Origin: Nocardia sp. CY41
GTDB lineage: Bacteria; Actinomycetota; Actinomycetes; Mycobacteriales; Mycobacteriaceae
Length of the DNA: 64,000 bases
Assembly (NCBI RefSeq): GCF_009829325.1
Contig: NZ_VUOS01000009.1
Coordinates: 1-64,000, forward strand
Direction: 5' to 3'
The notes under the pieces were generated by a model. That model searched no databases. It had not been told where the DNA came from and saw only the letters and a program-made list of their open reading frames with translations. The position numbers were made by a program, and so were the translations under genes. This document shows positions 34,671 to 43,801 of this stretch, one piece after another; the stretch's first letter is position 1; the number at the start of each line of letters is the position of its first letter.

Positions 34671-36482
34671 TCAGCCGAGTGGCAACTCCAGACAGGAGGG
34701 CGCGTCATCGGGTGCACTGATCGTGATGGTCGACCCGACCCGGTTGACGCTGGAATAGAACGGGTCCATGCCGTCGACGACCAGCACCACTCGGTGACCG
34801 TCCGGCACGTCGTAGGCGGCGCCTTGCAATTCCCACGCGACAGTGGCGGGTAGATCCGACTCGATCGTCTTGGGCTCGTGCGTAATGATTCTCGCCGTGC
34901 CGTCCTCGGCCACGTCGAGCAAGTAGGCCACGACCGTCGCGGACTCGTCGGAGCTGTCGACGGTCAGTTCCAGCCGGGGCACGCCACGGATCTGCCGGGC
35001 GATGCCGCCTCGCGCCGCCAGCAGCGGTCCCGTCGACCAGACCAGGGCATGCGCGCGGTCGATCTCGTCGGTGCGGTAGATCTTCGGATTCCCGGCCCAC
35101 TCTTCCTGGCCGGTCCGCATGAGCTTGTCCATGGCCACGACCTCGGGCTCGGCGCCGACGACGAAGCTACGCTGCCAGCCGGACGCGAGGTCGGGGCTCA
35201 GGCCACCGTCGCCGCCCTCGCGCACATCGGTCAGGAACAGCGATTGGGTGTCGGTGGTGACGTCGGCCCACGATGCCTTCTCCTCGCGCCGCGCCGGTTC
35301 GACGATCATGTTCTGGCCGTCGCCCGATGCGGGAGTGGTCACGTACGTGAACATGACCTGGTTGCTGATCTCGGGCCATTGGTCGACGCCGTTGTCTTCG
35401 TCCTTGAGGTAGTGATCGAGCCAGGCATAGGCCTCGAGCAAGGGCACGTTCGGTCCTGCGCCGTGCGCGGGCGGAGCGATCAGGCCGGGGCCTTCCGGCG
35501 CCGCGTGGTCGCCGATCCACATGTTCAGCCGTTTCGGTCGCGGGAGCTTCTCGAAGGTCTCCAGCACCTGGTTCACCGGGAAAAGTCCTTCGTGCCAGGT
35601 GTTGGAGAAGAAGGTCGGAATCTCGCGGGAACCGGCGTAGCGCTCCGGGGCGCGGTCGTTGCCCCAGTCGACCACCGGATCCATGTCGTCACCGGCGTCG
35701 AACTTCGCCAGGATCTCCAGCGCCTCTTCGTCGAACTTCTCCTCCTGCGCGCCGCCGGTCAAGCCGATCAGCGCCTCGACGGCCCGCAGGTGGCGGGTGC
35801 CGTTGTCGTACATGCTGGTCGCCAGATTGCCCCAGGTGCTCAGGGCGACGACGACATCGACGCGTTCGTCCTCCGCGGCCACGAGCTGGCTGATGCCCGA
35901 GCCGTAGGACTCGCCCATGAAGGCGATCCGGCTGGGCGCGAGGGCGTCCATCGCGTAGGTGAGCACCGTGGAGCCGTCTGTCCGGTCCTTCGGACCGGCG
36001 ACATCGACGGTGCCTTCGGACGTGCCGAACCACGGCACGTCCGTGCCAGGAAGGGCGGACAGCCCGATGCCCCGCGGCGTGTAGGCCAGCACGTGGTAGC
36101 CCTTCGCCGCGAGTGTCAGGTAGGCGTACTCGAACAACGGCCACCCGAACGGTGTCCACCCCGCCGGGAAGACCACCAGCGGGCACGGCTGGGTGGTGGT
36201 CTGCCGCAGCATGTGCGCCGACAGCTTGATCCCGCCGGACACTTCGATGCGCGGGAACGTCGGCACGGCCACGTTAAGTGCCCGGTTCACCAGGTCCGCC
36301 ACGTCGCCGGGCACCAGCCCTTCGCCACTGCGCTCCCGCACCGCGGTCACCAAGTTCGACGCGAACTGCACTGCTTCCGGGCGAACCTGCCCCTGGGGGT
36401 CCCAAGCCCCTTCCAGGGCGATGCGTGCGAGCTGTTCCGAGGTGGTCCCGACGATCGAAACTCCTTGCGACATACGCGTCAT
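34671..36482 (-). CDS. CocE/NonD-family (X-Pro dipeptidyl-peptidase S15-like) hydrolase
   Basis: A 603-residue alpha/beta-hydrolase. The nucleophile elbow is GESYGSG (residues about 185); the catalytic-domain segments VFPAGWTPFGWPLFEYAYL and LAYTPRGIGLSALPG are clear, and a His after DHAAPEGPG is a candidate for the triad. The C-terminal jelly-roll domain runs from residue about 400 (VMFTYVTTPASG) to VGSTITISAPDDAPSC. Start is unclear between ATG 36482 (used, after GAAGGA) and ATG 36473. No signal peptide. Possible ester or amide hydrolase with broad substrates. Confidence 0.88.
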   Translation of the reverse strand: MTRMSQGVSIVGTTSEQLARIALEGAWDPQGQVRPEAVQFASNLVTAVRERSGEGLVPGDVADLVNRALNVAVPTFPRIEVSGGIKLSAHMLRQTTTQPCPLVVFPAGWTPFGWPLFEYAYLTLAAKGYHVLAYTPRGIGLSALPGTDVPWFGTSEGTVDVAGPKDRTDGSTVLTYAMDALAPSRIAFMGESYGSGISQLVAAEDERVDVVVALSTWGNLATSMYDNGTRHLRAVEALIGLTGGAQEEKFDEEALEILAKFDAGDDMDPVVDWGNDRAPERYAGSREIPTFFSNTWHEGLFPVNQVLETFEKLPRPKRLNMWIGDHAAPEGPGLIAPPAHGAGPNVPLLEAYAWLDHYLKDEDNGVDQWPEISNQVMFTYVTTPASGDGQNMIVEPARREEKASWADVTTDTQSLFLTDVREGGDGGLSPDLASGWQRSFVVGAEPEVVAMDKLMRTGQEEWAGNPKIYRTDEIDRAHALVWSTGPLLAARGGIARQIRGVPRLELTVDSSDESATVVAYLLDVAEDGTARIITHEPKTIESDLPATVAWELQGAAYDVPDGHRVVLVVDGMDPFYSSVNRVGSTITISAPDDAPSCLELPLG

Positions 36483-36740
36483 CGATCCTTCCTGCCAGTT
36501 GCCGAGGAACTGCGGACCGCAGCAGCGTGACATGGCGGGTAATGAATCGTCCGCGGAATCGGCGAGGCGTTCTCCGTTCGCAATCGGCTCTTGACCAGCG
36601 GAAACGTTGCAATATTGGACTACCGTCCGCACGCTCGGCGAGTTGGGGTCCGCCCTCGGCTCGGGTCGGCGACCGAGTGCACGTGCACCGATTGCCGGTG
36701 CCGTGCCCGACCCGTAGGCGAAGCGATGCCGCGCCGGACT

Positions 36741-37649
36741 TCAGGGCCGTAGCACGTACTTCCCGCGCACACCGCCCTTCGCGACCGCGCGGTGCGCCGC
36801 GGCGGCTTGCTGGAGCGGTACCGCGGCGTGCACCCGCACCGGAAGACGGCCGGTCGCGGTGTCGTGGAGCAGCTGCGTGAGCCGGGCGGCCTCGAACCGC
36901 GTCTCAACGGCACGCACGGTGATATCGCGTTGCTCGGCCGGCGCCAAACCCGGCCGCACGCCGACGAAGAGGCCACCGTCGCGGACAAGGGCGAGCCCCT
37001 CCTCTTGGAGCGCCGCACCGTCGGCGACGGCGTCCCAGCCGGGCACGGCCGTTGTGGTGAAGTCGGCGCCGAGACCGCGCACGAACTCCTCGTCCTCGGC
37101 GCGTGCCAGGCCGGTGACCCGCCAGTCGCGGTCCTGGGCGAGCGAGACGACGTACCCGCCGACCGCGCCCGCCGCCCCGGTCACCAGCAGGCTGCGGCCG
37201 CCGCCGTCGCCGAGCAGGTCGACCGTCTGTGCCGCGGCCAAGCCGTTCAGTGGCACCGTGGCCGCTGCGATCAGGTCGAGTCCGTCGGGCACCGCGACGA
37301 TGTCGCTCGCCGAGACGATCAATTGTTCGGCGTAGGTGCCGAAGTCGCGGTCGAATCCGCCGAGCATGCCCGCGACGCGGCTGCCCACCCGCAGGTCGAC
37401 ATCCGGACCGGCCGCGGTGACGGTGCCCGCGAAGTCCGAGCCCAGGCCCGTGTGGTCGGGCTGGTCGATCAATCCGAGTTCGTGGAACACCCCGGCGGCG
37501 ATCGCCAAATCGACGGGATTGACCGTGGCCCCGGCGATCGCGACCCGGACCTGGCCCGGACCGGGGTCCACGACCGGTACGTCGATGATCTCGATGGCGT
37601 CCGGGCCGCCCGGCGTCCGGACGACCGCGGCGCGAAATGTGGTGAACAT
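36741..37649 (-). CDS. NADP-dependent quinone oxidoreductase (medium-chain, zinc-free)
   Basis: A 302-residue zeta-crystallin-like reductase. GROES-like N-terminal domain (PGQVRVAIAGATVNPVDLAI, LGSDFAGTVTAAGPDV) and cofactor motif LLVTGAAGAVGGYVVSLA near residue 160. No zinc ligands. C-terminal ALVRDGGLFVGVRPGL. It is divergent from an HxlR regulator with a perfect palindrome between, the usual arrangement for HxlR/QorR redox-sensing pairs that respond to quinones or electrophiles. Confidence 0.93.
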   Translation of the reverse strand: MFTTFRAAVVRTPGGPDAIEIIDVPVVDPGPGQVRVAIAGATVNPVDLAIAAGVFHELGLIDQPDHTGLGSDFAGTVTAAGPDVDLRVGSRVAGMLGGFDRDFGTYAEQLIVSASDIVAVPDGLDLIAAATVPLNGLAAAQTVDLLGDGGGRSLLVTGAAGAVGGYVVSLAQDRDWRVTGLARAEDEEFVRGLGADFTTTAVPGWDAVADGAALQEEGLALVRDGGLFVGVRPGLAPAEQRDITVRAVETRFEAARLTQLLHDTATGRLPVRVHAAVPLQQAAAAHRAVAKGGVRGKYVLRP

Positions 37650-37716
37650 GTGCTGCCTCCTGTGGAGTTGTCGGTACTGCTACCCCACAATGGGCGAGTA
37701 ACTCTCTAACAGGAAG

Positions 37717-37736
37717 TACGCACTTCGAAGTGCGTA
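37717..37736. promoter_or_regulatory. 20-bp perfect palindrome, HxlR operator
   Basis: TACGCACTTC immediately followed by its complement GAAGTGCGTA. It lies 30 bases before the HxlR start and 68 bases before the divergent reductase start, right for autoregulation and repression of the reductase. Confidence 0.88.
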
Positions 37737-37765
37737 TGCCACCGCGCGGTACGAAGGAGAGGCCG

Positions 37766-38224
37766 ATGCCGACCAGGACGGCAGCCCAGCGACGGGCGCA
37801 GGAAAAGCTGGACTACGACGCGTTCTTCGCGCAGTGCCCCAGCCGTCAGCTACTCGACCGCATCTCCGGCAAATGGGTGGCGCTGGTGCTCGCCGCGCTG
37901 GGCAGCGACGGTCCGCACGACGGAGCGGAATGCTCCGGCGAGCCGCGAGCGCTGCGTTATTCCGAGCTGTCACAGCGACTGGCCGGGGTCAGTCAGAAGA
38001 TGCTCACCCAGACCCTGCGCTCCCTCGAGCGCGACGGACTGCTGACCCGTACGGTCACACCGACCGTCCCCGTCACGGTCACCTACGAGCTGACCGACCT
38101 CGGGCTCTCGCTCCACGAGATCATGCGCGGCGTCAAGATCTGGGCGGAGACCCACATGGACGCGGTGCTCGCCAATCGTGAGAGGTACGACGCCGCGTCC
38201 ACCACGCCGGAAGCGGCGAGCTGA
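37766..38224 (+). CDS. HxlR-family redox/electrophile-responsive regulator
   Basis: A 152-residue winged-helix regulator. Ribosome site GAAGGAGAGG. The single N-terminal cysteine in AFFAQCPSRQLLDRISGKWV is at the position used for redox sensing in this family; a second Cys is in GAECSGE. The wHTH reads LRYSELSQRLAGVSQKMLTQ and LRSLERDGLLTR, then VTYELTDLGLSLHEI. It probably binds the palindrome upstream and controls the quinone reductase. Confidence 0.92.
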   Translation: MPTRTAAQRRAQEKLDYDAFFAQCPSRQLLDRISGKWVALVLAALGSDGPHDGAECSGEPRALRYSELSQRLAGVSQKMLTQTLRSLERDGLLTRTVTPTVPVTVTYELTDLGLSLHEIMRGVKIWAETHMDAVLANRERYDAASTTPEAAS

Positions 38225-38398
38225 CTTCGAGCGCCATCCCATGCCCGTCGACCGCTGTGACGGCGGAGAACGCTCAGTCGGCGAGGGCTATGCGCAGGCG
38301 TTCACCATGCTGTTCGCTGACGGAATGTGCGCGCGACGCGGCAAGCAGCACGGTGCGAGTCCGTAGTCCCCCGGACCGGTCGCCGCGTCGCGCAGGAA

Positions 38399-39622
38399 TC
38401 ACTTCTTCTCGGCACCCAGTTTGATCGGCACCGAGAGCGGGCCGACCGTGAAGAAGGACGGCGAGTATGGGATCTCGGCGGGGTCGATGGCGAGTTCGAG
38501 GTCCGGCAGCCGCCGGTAGAGCGAGGAGAGCGCGAGCCTGCCCTCGAGACGGGCCAAGCCCGCGCCGATGCAGTAGCGCGGGCCGTGGCCGAACCCGAGA
38601 TGTCCGCCCCGCTGGCGCCGGGTGATGTCGAACTCGTTCGCGGTCTCCCCGTACTCCGCCGGGTCGATCCCGCAGGCTTGGTAGGCGACGCCGACCGCCT
38701 GCCCCTTGGGGATGGTCACACCGGCCACGGTGACTTCCGTCAGGGTGAACCGCCAGCTGGTCATCATCACCGAATGGCGATAGCGCACAGTCTCTTCCAC
38801 CACATCGGCCCAGCGGTCCTCGGCCTTGGCGAGGGCGAGCTGATCGGGATGTTGCGCCAGCGCGAGGATCGCGTGTCCGAGCATGTGGACTGTGGTCTCG
38901 TGGCCGGCCACGAGCATGATCCACAGGACGGCGACCAGTTCGTCGGCCGTGAGCTTGTCGTCCTGGTCGCGTGCTTGCACCAGACCCGTGGTGAGGTCGT
39001 CGCCGGGCTCCGCCTGCTTCCGGTCCGCCAGCTCGTACAGGTAGGTCATCAGCGAGTTCTGGGTCGCGAACGCCTCTTCCGGCGGCGTGGTGTGCGCCAG
39101 CAGGGTCGCGGTCCAGCGCCGCAGCCGATCCCGCTCGTGCTCCGGCACGCCGAACAGCTCGCAGATCACCGCCATGGGCAGCGCCTCGGTGAAGGTGGGG
39201 ACCAGATCGACGCCGTCACCGGCGGCCACCACCTCGTCCAGCAGCTTGTCGATGATCTGTTGCACGCGCGGCTCCATCGCCTGCACCCGGCCCGGCGTGA
39301 ACGCCTTGCTGATAAGGCTGCGCAGCCGCCGATGGTCGTCGCCGTCCTTGGTGGACAGATGGTCGCCCTGCACGACCGCGCGCAGCGGCCAGTCCTCCGG
39401 AATCGAACCGTCGTGCAGGGCGGGCCAATGCTTCGGATCCCGCGCGAATGTCTTGTTGTCCCCGGCGAGGATCTCGCGCACCGCCTCGTGCGTCAGTGCG
39501 AGGTAGGCGGGTACGCCGCCGGGGAACTCCACCTCGACCACCGGCGCGATCTCCCGGAGCCGGATACAGGTGTCCAGCAGATCTTCGTCCGCCGCGGGGA
39601 ATGCGGGCAAGCTGGTTGTCAT
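38399..39622 (-). CDS. Cytochrome P450
   Basis: A 407-residue soluble P450. I-helix motif LVAGHETTVHML, ExxR in VVEETVRYR, and the heme-thiolate loop GFGHGPRYCIGAGLARLE with the proximal Cys. Start MTTSLPAFPAADEDLL follows AAGGGACACC; a 60-residue upstream extension is Arg-rich and unlike the family. It resembles CYP107/CYP105-type actinomycete hydroxylases of small natural products or xenobiotics. No ferredoxin gene is adjacent. The Ddn-fold gene lies divergently 224 bases away. Confidence 0.95.
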   Translation of the reverse strand: MTTSLPAFPAADEDLLDTCIRLREIAPVVEVEFPGGVPAYLALTHEAVREILAGDNKTFARDPKHWPALHDGSIPEDWPLRAVVQGDHLSTKDGDDHRRLRSLISKAFTPGRVQAMEPRVQQIIDKLLDEVVAAGDGVDLVPTFTEALPMAVICELFGVPEHERDRLRRWTATLLAHTTPPEEAFATQNSLMTYLYELADRKQAEPGDDLTTGLVQARDQDDKLTADELVAVLWIMLVAGHETTVHMLGHAILALAQHPDQLALAKAEDRWADVVEETVRYRHSVMMTSWRFTLTEVTVAGVTIPKGQAVGVAYQACGIDPAEYGETANEFDITRRQRGGHLGFGHGPRYCIGAGLARLEGRLALSSLYRRLPDLELAIDPAEIPYSPSFFTVGPLSVPIKLGAEKK

Positions 39623-39846
39623 CGGTGTCCCTTCTGCGCGTTCGCCCTCCGACCGCCGTGACGACGGTCGTGCACGAGTATCGAGCCGGGCTGACCGGAC
39701 GGGCCGACCAATCGGCGATTCCTGCCCCCAACCAGAATCCGCGCGTCGCAAAACGGAATTCCCGTGCGCGCGTCCGCTGCCGGATCGAGCTCGTCGTCGC
39801 AAGAGCGATTAGGGTGGCGGTGTTCGCTGGATTCTCGGGAGGAATC

Positions 39847-40203
39847 GTGGGATCGAAGACGGTGGCGGGACGCGCTGTACACGCGATGAACGCCGGAGTG
39901 TCCGCCTTGCTCGGCGCGCCGGTGCTCGGGCAGCTGCTCGGCAAGGGATTCGTGGTGATCACCTATGTGGGGCGTCGGTCCGGGCGAACCTTCAGCACAC
40001 CGGTCAACTATCGGCGCAAAGGCGACGAGCTCGTCATCGGAGTCGCTCTGCCGGACAAGAAGACTTGGTGGCGCAACTTCCTGGACGAGGGTGGACCCAT
40101 CACGCTGCATCTGGACGGCGTGGACAGGCCAGGACATGCGGTAGCGCGGCGCGACGAACGCGGCCGCGTCTTCGTCGACGTCCGCCTCGACGGCCGGAAC
40201 TGA
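39847..40203 (+). CDS. Deazaflavin (F420)-dependent nitroreductase / Ddn-family protein
   Basis: A 118-residue split-beta-barrel protein. The GTG start follows GGAGGAATC. Conserved family blocks are present: VITYVGRRSGRTFSTPVNYRR, LVIGVALPDKKTWWRNFLDEG and VDVRLDGRN-like end. The conserved TWWRN motif supports the Ddn/FDOR-A or B group, in which F420 binds the barrel. It could be a quinone reductase or a nitro-compound reductase. Divergent from the P450 gene. Confidence 0.85.
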   Translation: MGSKTVAGRAVHAMNAGVSALLGAPVLGQLLGKGFVVITYVGRRSGRTFSTPVNYRRKGDELVIGVALPDKKTWWRNFLDEGGPITLHLDGVDRPGHAVARRDERGRVFVDVRLDGRN

Positions 40204-40293
40204 CCGCCACCCGCCGGAAGAGCCCGCCGCGAGACGCCTGGACTGTGGCGCACCCGGTAGACGTGTGGCGGGATTCTGCGGCTGCCCCTCTGG

Positions 40294-40914
40294 CTATACG
40301 CTCGCCGAGGGCTTCATCTGGGCGACGATCGCGGCCCCCATCCACCGTCGGAGATAGCGCCGCAGGTCGTCTTCCCCGCGCGGCGGATTGCCCGGGGAAA
40401 TGAAGAACGACTGCATCGTGCGCAGAACGTACTCGACGAGTTCGTGCAGCGACTCGTCGTCGTACCCGTAGCGCGCCCAATCGACGTCGAAGCGTTTGAT
40501 CATCGTCATCCCGAAGGCTTGCGCCTCCTCGGAGGTCAGGCTCTCCGGGTGCACGTTCGAGTACGTGCTCGACAGCAAGATGCCGAGATGCGGTATCCGG
40601 CGCACCTCGGCCAAGGTGTACACCACGCCTTCGGTCATCGCCTCCACGGCGTCCTCGATACCGCTGACATGCCGGGTCAGCCGATCGAGGAAACCGTCGA
40701 CCGACGCCATCGCCGCAGCCGTCATCAGCGCGTCCGCACTGGGAAAGTAGCGGTAGACCGTCTGACGGATAACTCCCAGCGACTCCGCGACATCCGCGAT
40801 GCTGATCTCCGAACCCGTCTGCCCGATCAGCTCGACAGCGGCGTCGACGATGCGGCGAGCAGCTTCCTCGTCGTTCTTCGGCGGACTCCCGCCCCACCCG
40901 CGCCTTCCTGCCAC
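40294..40914 (-). CDS. TetR-family regulator of the PF10118/membrane-protein pair
   Basis: A 206-residue repressor: helix-turn-helix at residues 18-65 (ARRIVDAAVELIGQTG, IADVAESLGVIRQTVYRYF). The C-terminal part (VEAMTEGVVYTLAEVRRIPH) is of the type common in regulators of lipid-related genes. It is divergent from the PF10118 hydrolase gene with a 32-base palindrome between. No obvious inducer. Confidence 0.9.
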   Translation of the reverse strand: MAGRRGWGGSPPKNDEEAARRIVDAAVELIGQTGSEISIADVAESLGVIRQTVYRYFPSADALMTAAAMASVDGFLDRLTRHVSGIEDAVEAMTEGVVYTLAEVRRIPHLGILLSSTYSNVHPESLTSEEAQAFGMTMIKRFDVDWARYGYDDESLHELVEYVLRTMQSFFISPGNPPRGEDDLRRYLRRWMGAAIVAQMKPSASV

Positions 40915-41039
40915 TGCCCGCTTCCTCGACTCGAAGCTCCGTCGCTTGCGAACCCCCTGGATGGAAGCCTGCCGACCATCCGGATCAAGGGCTCGACCGT
41001 ATCACAGGGCCATCGCACCGGGGCCGATTCATCGATTCT

Positions 41040-41071
41040 GATCATACACTTGGACAGTTGTGTGTATGATC
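41040..41071. promoter_or_regulatory. TetR operator
   Basis: A 10-bp perfect inverted repeat GATCATACAC (41040-41049) and GTGTATGATC (41062-41071) with a 12-base centre, which is AT-rich for this genome. It lies between the divergent TetR and PF10118 genes, about 75 bases upstream of the latter. Confidence 0.85.
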
Positions 41072-41144
41072 AGCGCCACCGCGGCTCGGCGCATCCGGGT
41101 GGTGCCGCCGGACCGTTCATTTCCGAAAGTCGAGGTATAGCCAC

Positions 41145-42071
41145 GTGACCGATCTGCAAGTCCGGAAGATGCGCTTCGCATTCGCGGACTACGACGTGCC
41201 CTTCTTGTGGAACGAAGAGAATCCGGCCTTCTCGTCGATGGCCAACGCGGTGTCCTTCCTGGCGATCGGCTTCGAGAAGATGATCGTCAACATGATCCGC
41301 GAGGCCATGCCGCTGATCACCGACCCGGAGGTCGCCGAGGAAGCCGACGCGTTCGTGCGCCAGGAGGGGCAGCATTCCACCGCCCACCGTCAGCACGCCA
41401 ACGCTCTGATCAGGCGCTATCCGGGGCTGCAAGAGACGCTCAACGAGGTGATCGGGGAATTCGACCGCCTCACCGTGAACACTCCGGTCGAATATCGGCT
41501 CGCTTATACCGCCGATTTGGAGGCGACCTTCACCCCGGTGTTCAAACTGATGCTGGACAACGACTCGACCCTGTTCCGGCCCGGGGACGACCGCGTGGCG
41601 TCGTTGTTCATCTGGCACTTCGTCGAAGAGGTCGAACATCGCAGTTCCGCGCTGATCATTTTCGATTCCGTCGTCGGAAGCGACGTGTACCGCATGCGGA
41701 TGGCGCCGTCGATCTTCCGACACGTGATGAAGGTCATCAGGATCGCCTGCGCAGGCTTCAACAAGCATGTCCCTCTGGAGGAACGAAGGGTCGACGCCTT
41801 GTCGATGTTCGCGACGTACCGGCGCGGGCAGAAGCTGCGTAAGTTGTTGCCCTTTCTGCACGCGGAGGACAACGGCCCGATGCCGCGCGCGTTCGATCAT
41901 CTCCCGCTCGGCGAGCAACTCGTCGCGCTGGCGGGCATCATCCGCAGCCAGCTGCCGAAGCACAACCCGGATCACGAGAAGCTGCCCGCACTGGCCGACG
42001 TGTGGTTCGAGCGCTACGAGGCCGGCTACGACGTCTCACACTGGTACACCGCCGACGCGGTCGCGCCCTAG
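41145..42071 (+). CDS. PF10118-type metal-dependent hydrolase (di-metal helical protein)
   Basis: A 308-residue cytoplasmic protein. GTG start. Two ExxH-like sets are visible: RQEGQHSTAHRQHANAL (about residue 75) and HFVEEVEHRSSALI (about 165), with helical surroundings (VNMIREAMPLITDPEVAEEA and others), as in ferritin-like di-iron folds. Database name is metal-dependent hydrolase, but experimental function is unknown to me. It forms an operon with the membrane protein 11 bases downstream and is probably repressed by the divergent TetR. Confidence 0.85.
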   Translation: MTDLQVRKMRFAFADYDVPFLWNEENPAFSSMANAVSFLAIGFEKMIVNMIREAMPLITDPEVAEEADAFVRQEGQHSTAHRQHANALIRRYPGLQETLNEVIGEFDRLTVNTPVEYRLAYTADLEATFTPVFKLMLDNDSTLFRPGDDRVASLFIWHFVEEVEHRSSALIIFDSVVGSDVYRMRMAPSIFRHVMKVIRIACAGFNKHVPLEERRVDALSMFATYRRGQKLRKLLPFLHAEDNGPMPRAFDHLPLGEQLVALAGIIRSQLPKHNPDHEKLPALADVWFERYEAGYDVSHWYTADAVAP

Positions 42072-42082
42072 GAGCCGGACCG

Positions 42083-43243
42083 ATGGCCGAACATTGCGCA
42101 CCCACCTTCGAGCAACTCGCCGCCGCGCTCGGTTTCTCCTGTGCAGAGGCGGGCGGACCGGTCGAAGTGCGAAACCCGTTCGCGTTGGAGAACTGGACGC
42201 TGCCCGTCCTCGAATTCACCATCGTCCTGGGCGCGATACTCGCGCTCGTCTACGCGATCCTGCGATTGCGCCGCCACGGCGACCCCACCAATCTCGTCCT
42301 CTGGTTCGGCGCGACCGCATACCTGTTCATCATCGAGCCCCCGCTGTACTTCCCCGCGGCGTTCGGCATCGATGCGCACGTCGACACGATGTTCGCGCAC
42401 AACTTGTTCACGGTGGAATTCCTCTGGGGTCGATTACCGCTCTACATCGTGGCGATCTATCCGTTCATGGCCACGCTGGCGTTCGAGATCGTCAGGATGC
42501 TGGGAGGCTTCCGGCAGCACGGCGTTCTCGTCGGATCCGTGTGCGTCGGTTTCGTCCACCATGCGTTCTACGAGATCTTCGACCACCTCGGTCCGCAGTT
42601 GCGCTGGTGGGAGTGGTCGACCGACAACCCGATGAATCAGCCGATGTTCGATTCGGTGCCGCTGCCGAGCGTGGTCGTGTTCGCCGCCCTGTGGCCGATG
42701 TCCCTCGCGTTTTGCGTGCAATTTTTCGTCGGCCGCGACGTCGACCGGGGACGAACCTTCTCCGGCCCGGAGTTGGTCGGGCGCACGGCCGTCATCGGCA
42801 TACTCGCGTCGTTGGGGACCGCCGTGCTGCCCATTCCGGCGACGGTGTTCGGCATGGGTAGCACGACAGTGCGCGGTATTCTCTACGCCGCCGAACTGAT
42901 CGTCGTCACCATCGTCGCGGTTGTCGTTCTCTGCGGCCGATGGCTGCGGCTACGGCGCGAGGCGGCGGACGCGGTGCCCTATCGGAACGACTTCATCCGT
43001 GTTTACAGCGTGGTGTACCTGTGCGTGATGGCTTTCCTCTGGGCGACCGCGTTGCCCGATTTCTTCGGCGCCGTCGACGGGGTGACCAGCGAAGGAGACC
43101 CCATCGGCAATCTCTGGTACACCCTCGCCTGCTTCGTCGTCGCGTCTTTGTGCGTGCTCGCCGTGTTCACGGTGCCGCGGAGAAAGGCAGCGGAAAGCAC
43201 TGTTCCGGCAGCCGCAGAAGCCACGGTGAGCCGCACGGCGTAG
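42083..43243 (+). CDS. Polytopic membrane protein of unknown function
   Basis: A 386-residue integral membrane protein with about nine hydrophobic segments, starting at LPVLEFTIVLGAILALVYAI. The loop YEIFDHLGPQLRWWEWSTDN has a His and aromatic cluster, and VGFVHHAFYEIF has a His pair; these could bind a metal or lipid. Ends in a polar tail. It lies directly after the PF10118 gene in the same operon, so the two products may form a soluble/membrane pair, for example in lipid or sterol oxidation. Family not recognised. Confidence 0.75.
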   Translation: MAEHCAPTFEQLAAALGFSCAEAGGPVEVRNPFALENWTLPVLEFTIVLGAILALVYAILRLRRHGDPTNLVLWFGATAYLFIIEPPLYFPAAFGIDAHVDTMFAHNLFTVEFLWGRLPLYIVAIYPFMATLAFEIVRMLGGFRQHGVLVGSVCVGFVHHAFYEIFDHLGPQLRWWEWSTDNPMNQPMFDSVPLPSVVVFAALWPMSLAFCVQFFVGRDVDRGRTFSGPELVGRTAVIGILASLGTAVLPIPATVFGMGSTTVRGILYAAELIVVTIVAVVVLCGRWLRLRREAADAVPYRNDFIRVYSVVYLCVMAFLWATALPDFFGAVDGVTSEGDPIGNLWYTLACFVVASLCVLAVFTVPRRKAAESTVPAAAEATVSRTA

Positions 43244-43277
43244 CGGCAAGCCGACGGGCGGCCGCAGCGGGGTGTGA

Positions 43278-43309
43278 CGCCCGGCTCGCCGGGATTTTCC
43301 GGCCGGGCG
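43278..43309. terminator. Possible terminator hairpin
   Basis: CGCCCGGC (43278-43285) and GCCGGGCG (43302-43309) form an 8-bp stem around a 16-base loop containing TTTT. It lies 34 bases after the membrane-protein stop and 37 bases before msrB. Confidence 0.4.
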
Positions 43310-43345
43310 CGCGGGTTGTACCTGGGGCCGATATGAGGAGGTCAT

Positions 43346-43801
43346 GTGGCACGGGAGTACAACCGGAATCCCGCGGCGGTCGCCGCCTTGTCCCCTGAGC
43401 AGTACCACGTCACTCAGGAGAACGGTACCGAGCGGGCGTTCACGGGCGAGTACTGGGACAACCACGAGCCGGGCATCTATGTGGACGTGGTCTCCGGTGA
43501 ACCGTTGTTCGCCTCGGTCGACAAGTTCGACAGTGGCACGGGATGGCCGAGTTTCACCAAACCGCTCGAAGCCGGGAACGTGGTGGAGAAGCGGGACTTC
43601 AGTCATCTGATGGTCCGGACCGAGGTGCGTTCGGCGTTCGGGGACAGCCATCTCGGGCATGTGTTCACCGACGGTCCCCGCGCGGCGGGCGGCTTGCGGT
43701 ACTGCATCAATTCGACAGCGCTGCGGTTCATCCACCTCGACGACCTCGAGGCGGAAGGCTACGGGCAGTACAGGACTCTCTTCACGAAGGAGGAGGCGTG
43801 A
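43346..43801 (+). CDS. msrB: Peptide methionine (R)-S-oxide reductase MsrB
   Basis: A 151-residue repair enzyme that reduces methionine-R-sulfoxide. GTG start after GGAGG. The catalytic segment [16 protein letters not shown] has the nucleophile Cys; [12 protein letters not shown] and GDSHLGHVF are conserved. The two CxxC zinc pairs present in many MsrB proteins are absent, so it is a zinc-free type. Its stop overlaps the msrA start (GTGA), which couples translation of the pair. Confidence 0.95.
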   Translation: MAREYNRNPAAVAALSPEQYHVTQENGTERAFTGEYWDNHEPGIYVDVVSGEPLFASVDKFDSGTGWPSFTKPLEAGNVVEKRDFSHLMVRTEVRSAFGDSHLGHVFTDGPRAAGGLRYCINSTALRFIHLDDLEAEGYGQYRTLFTKEEA

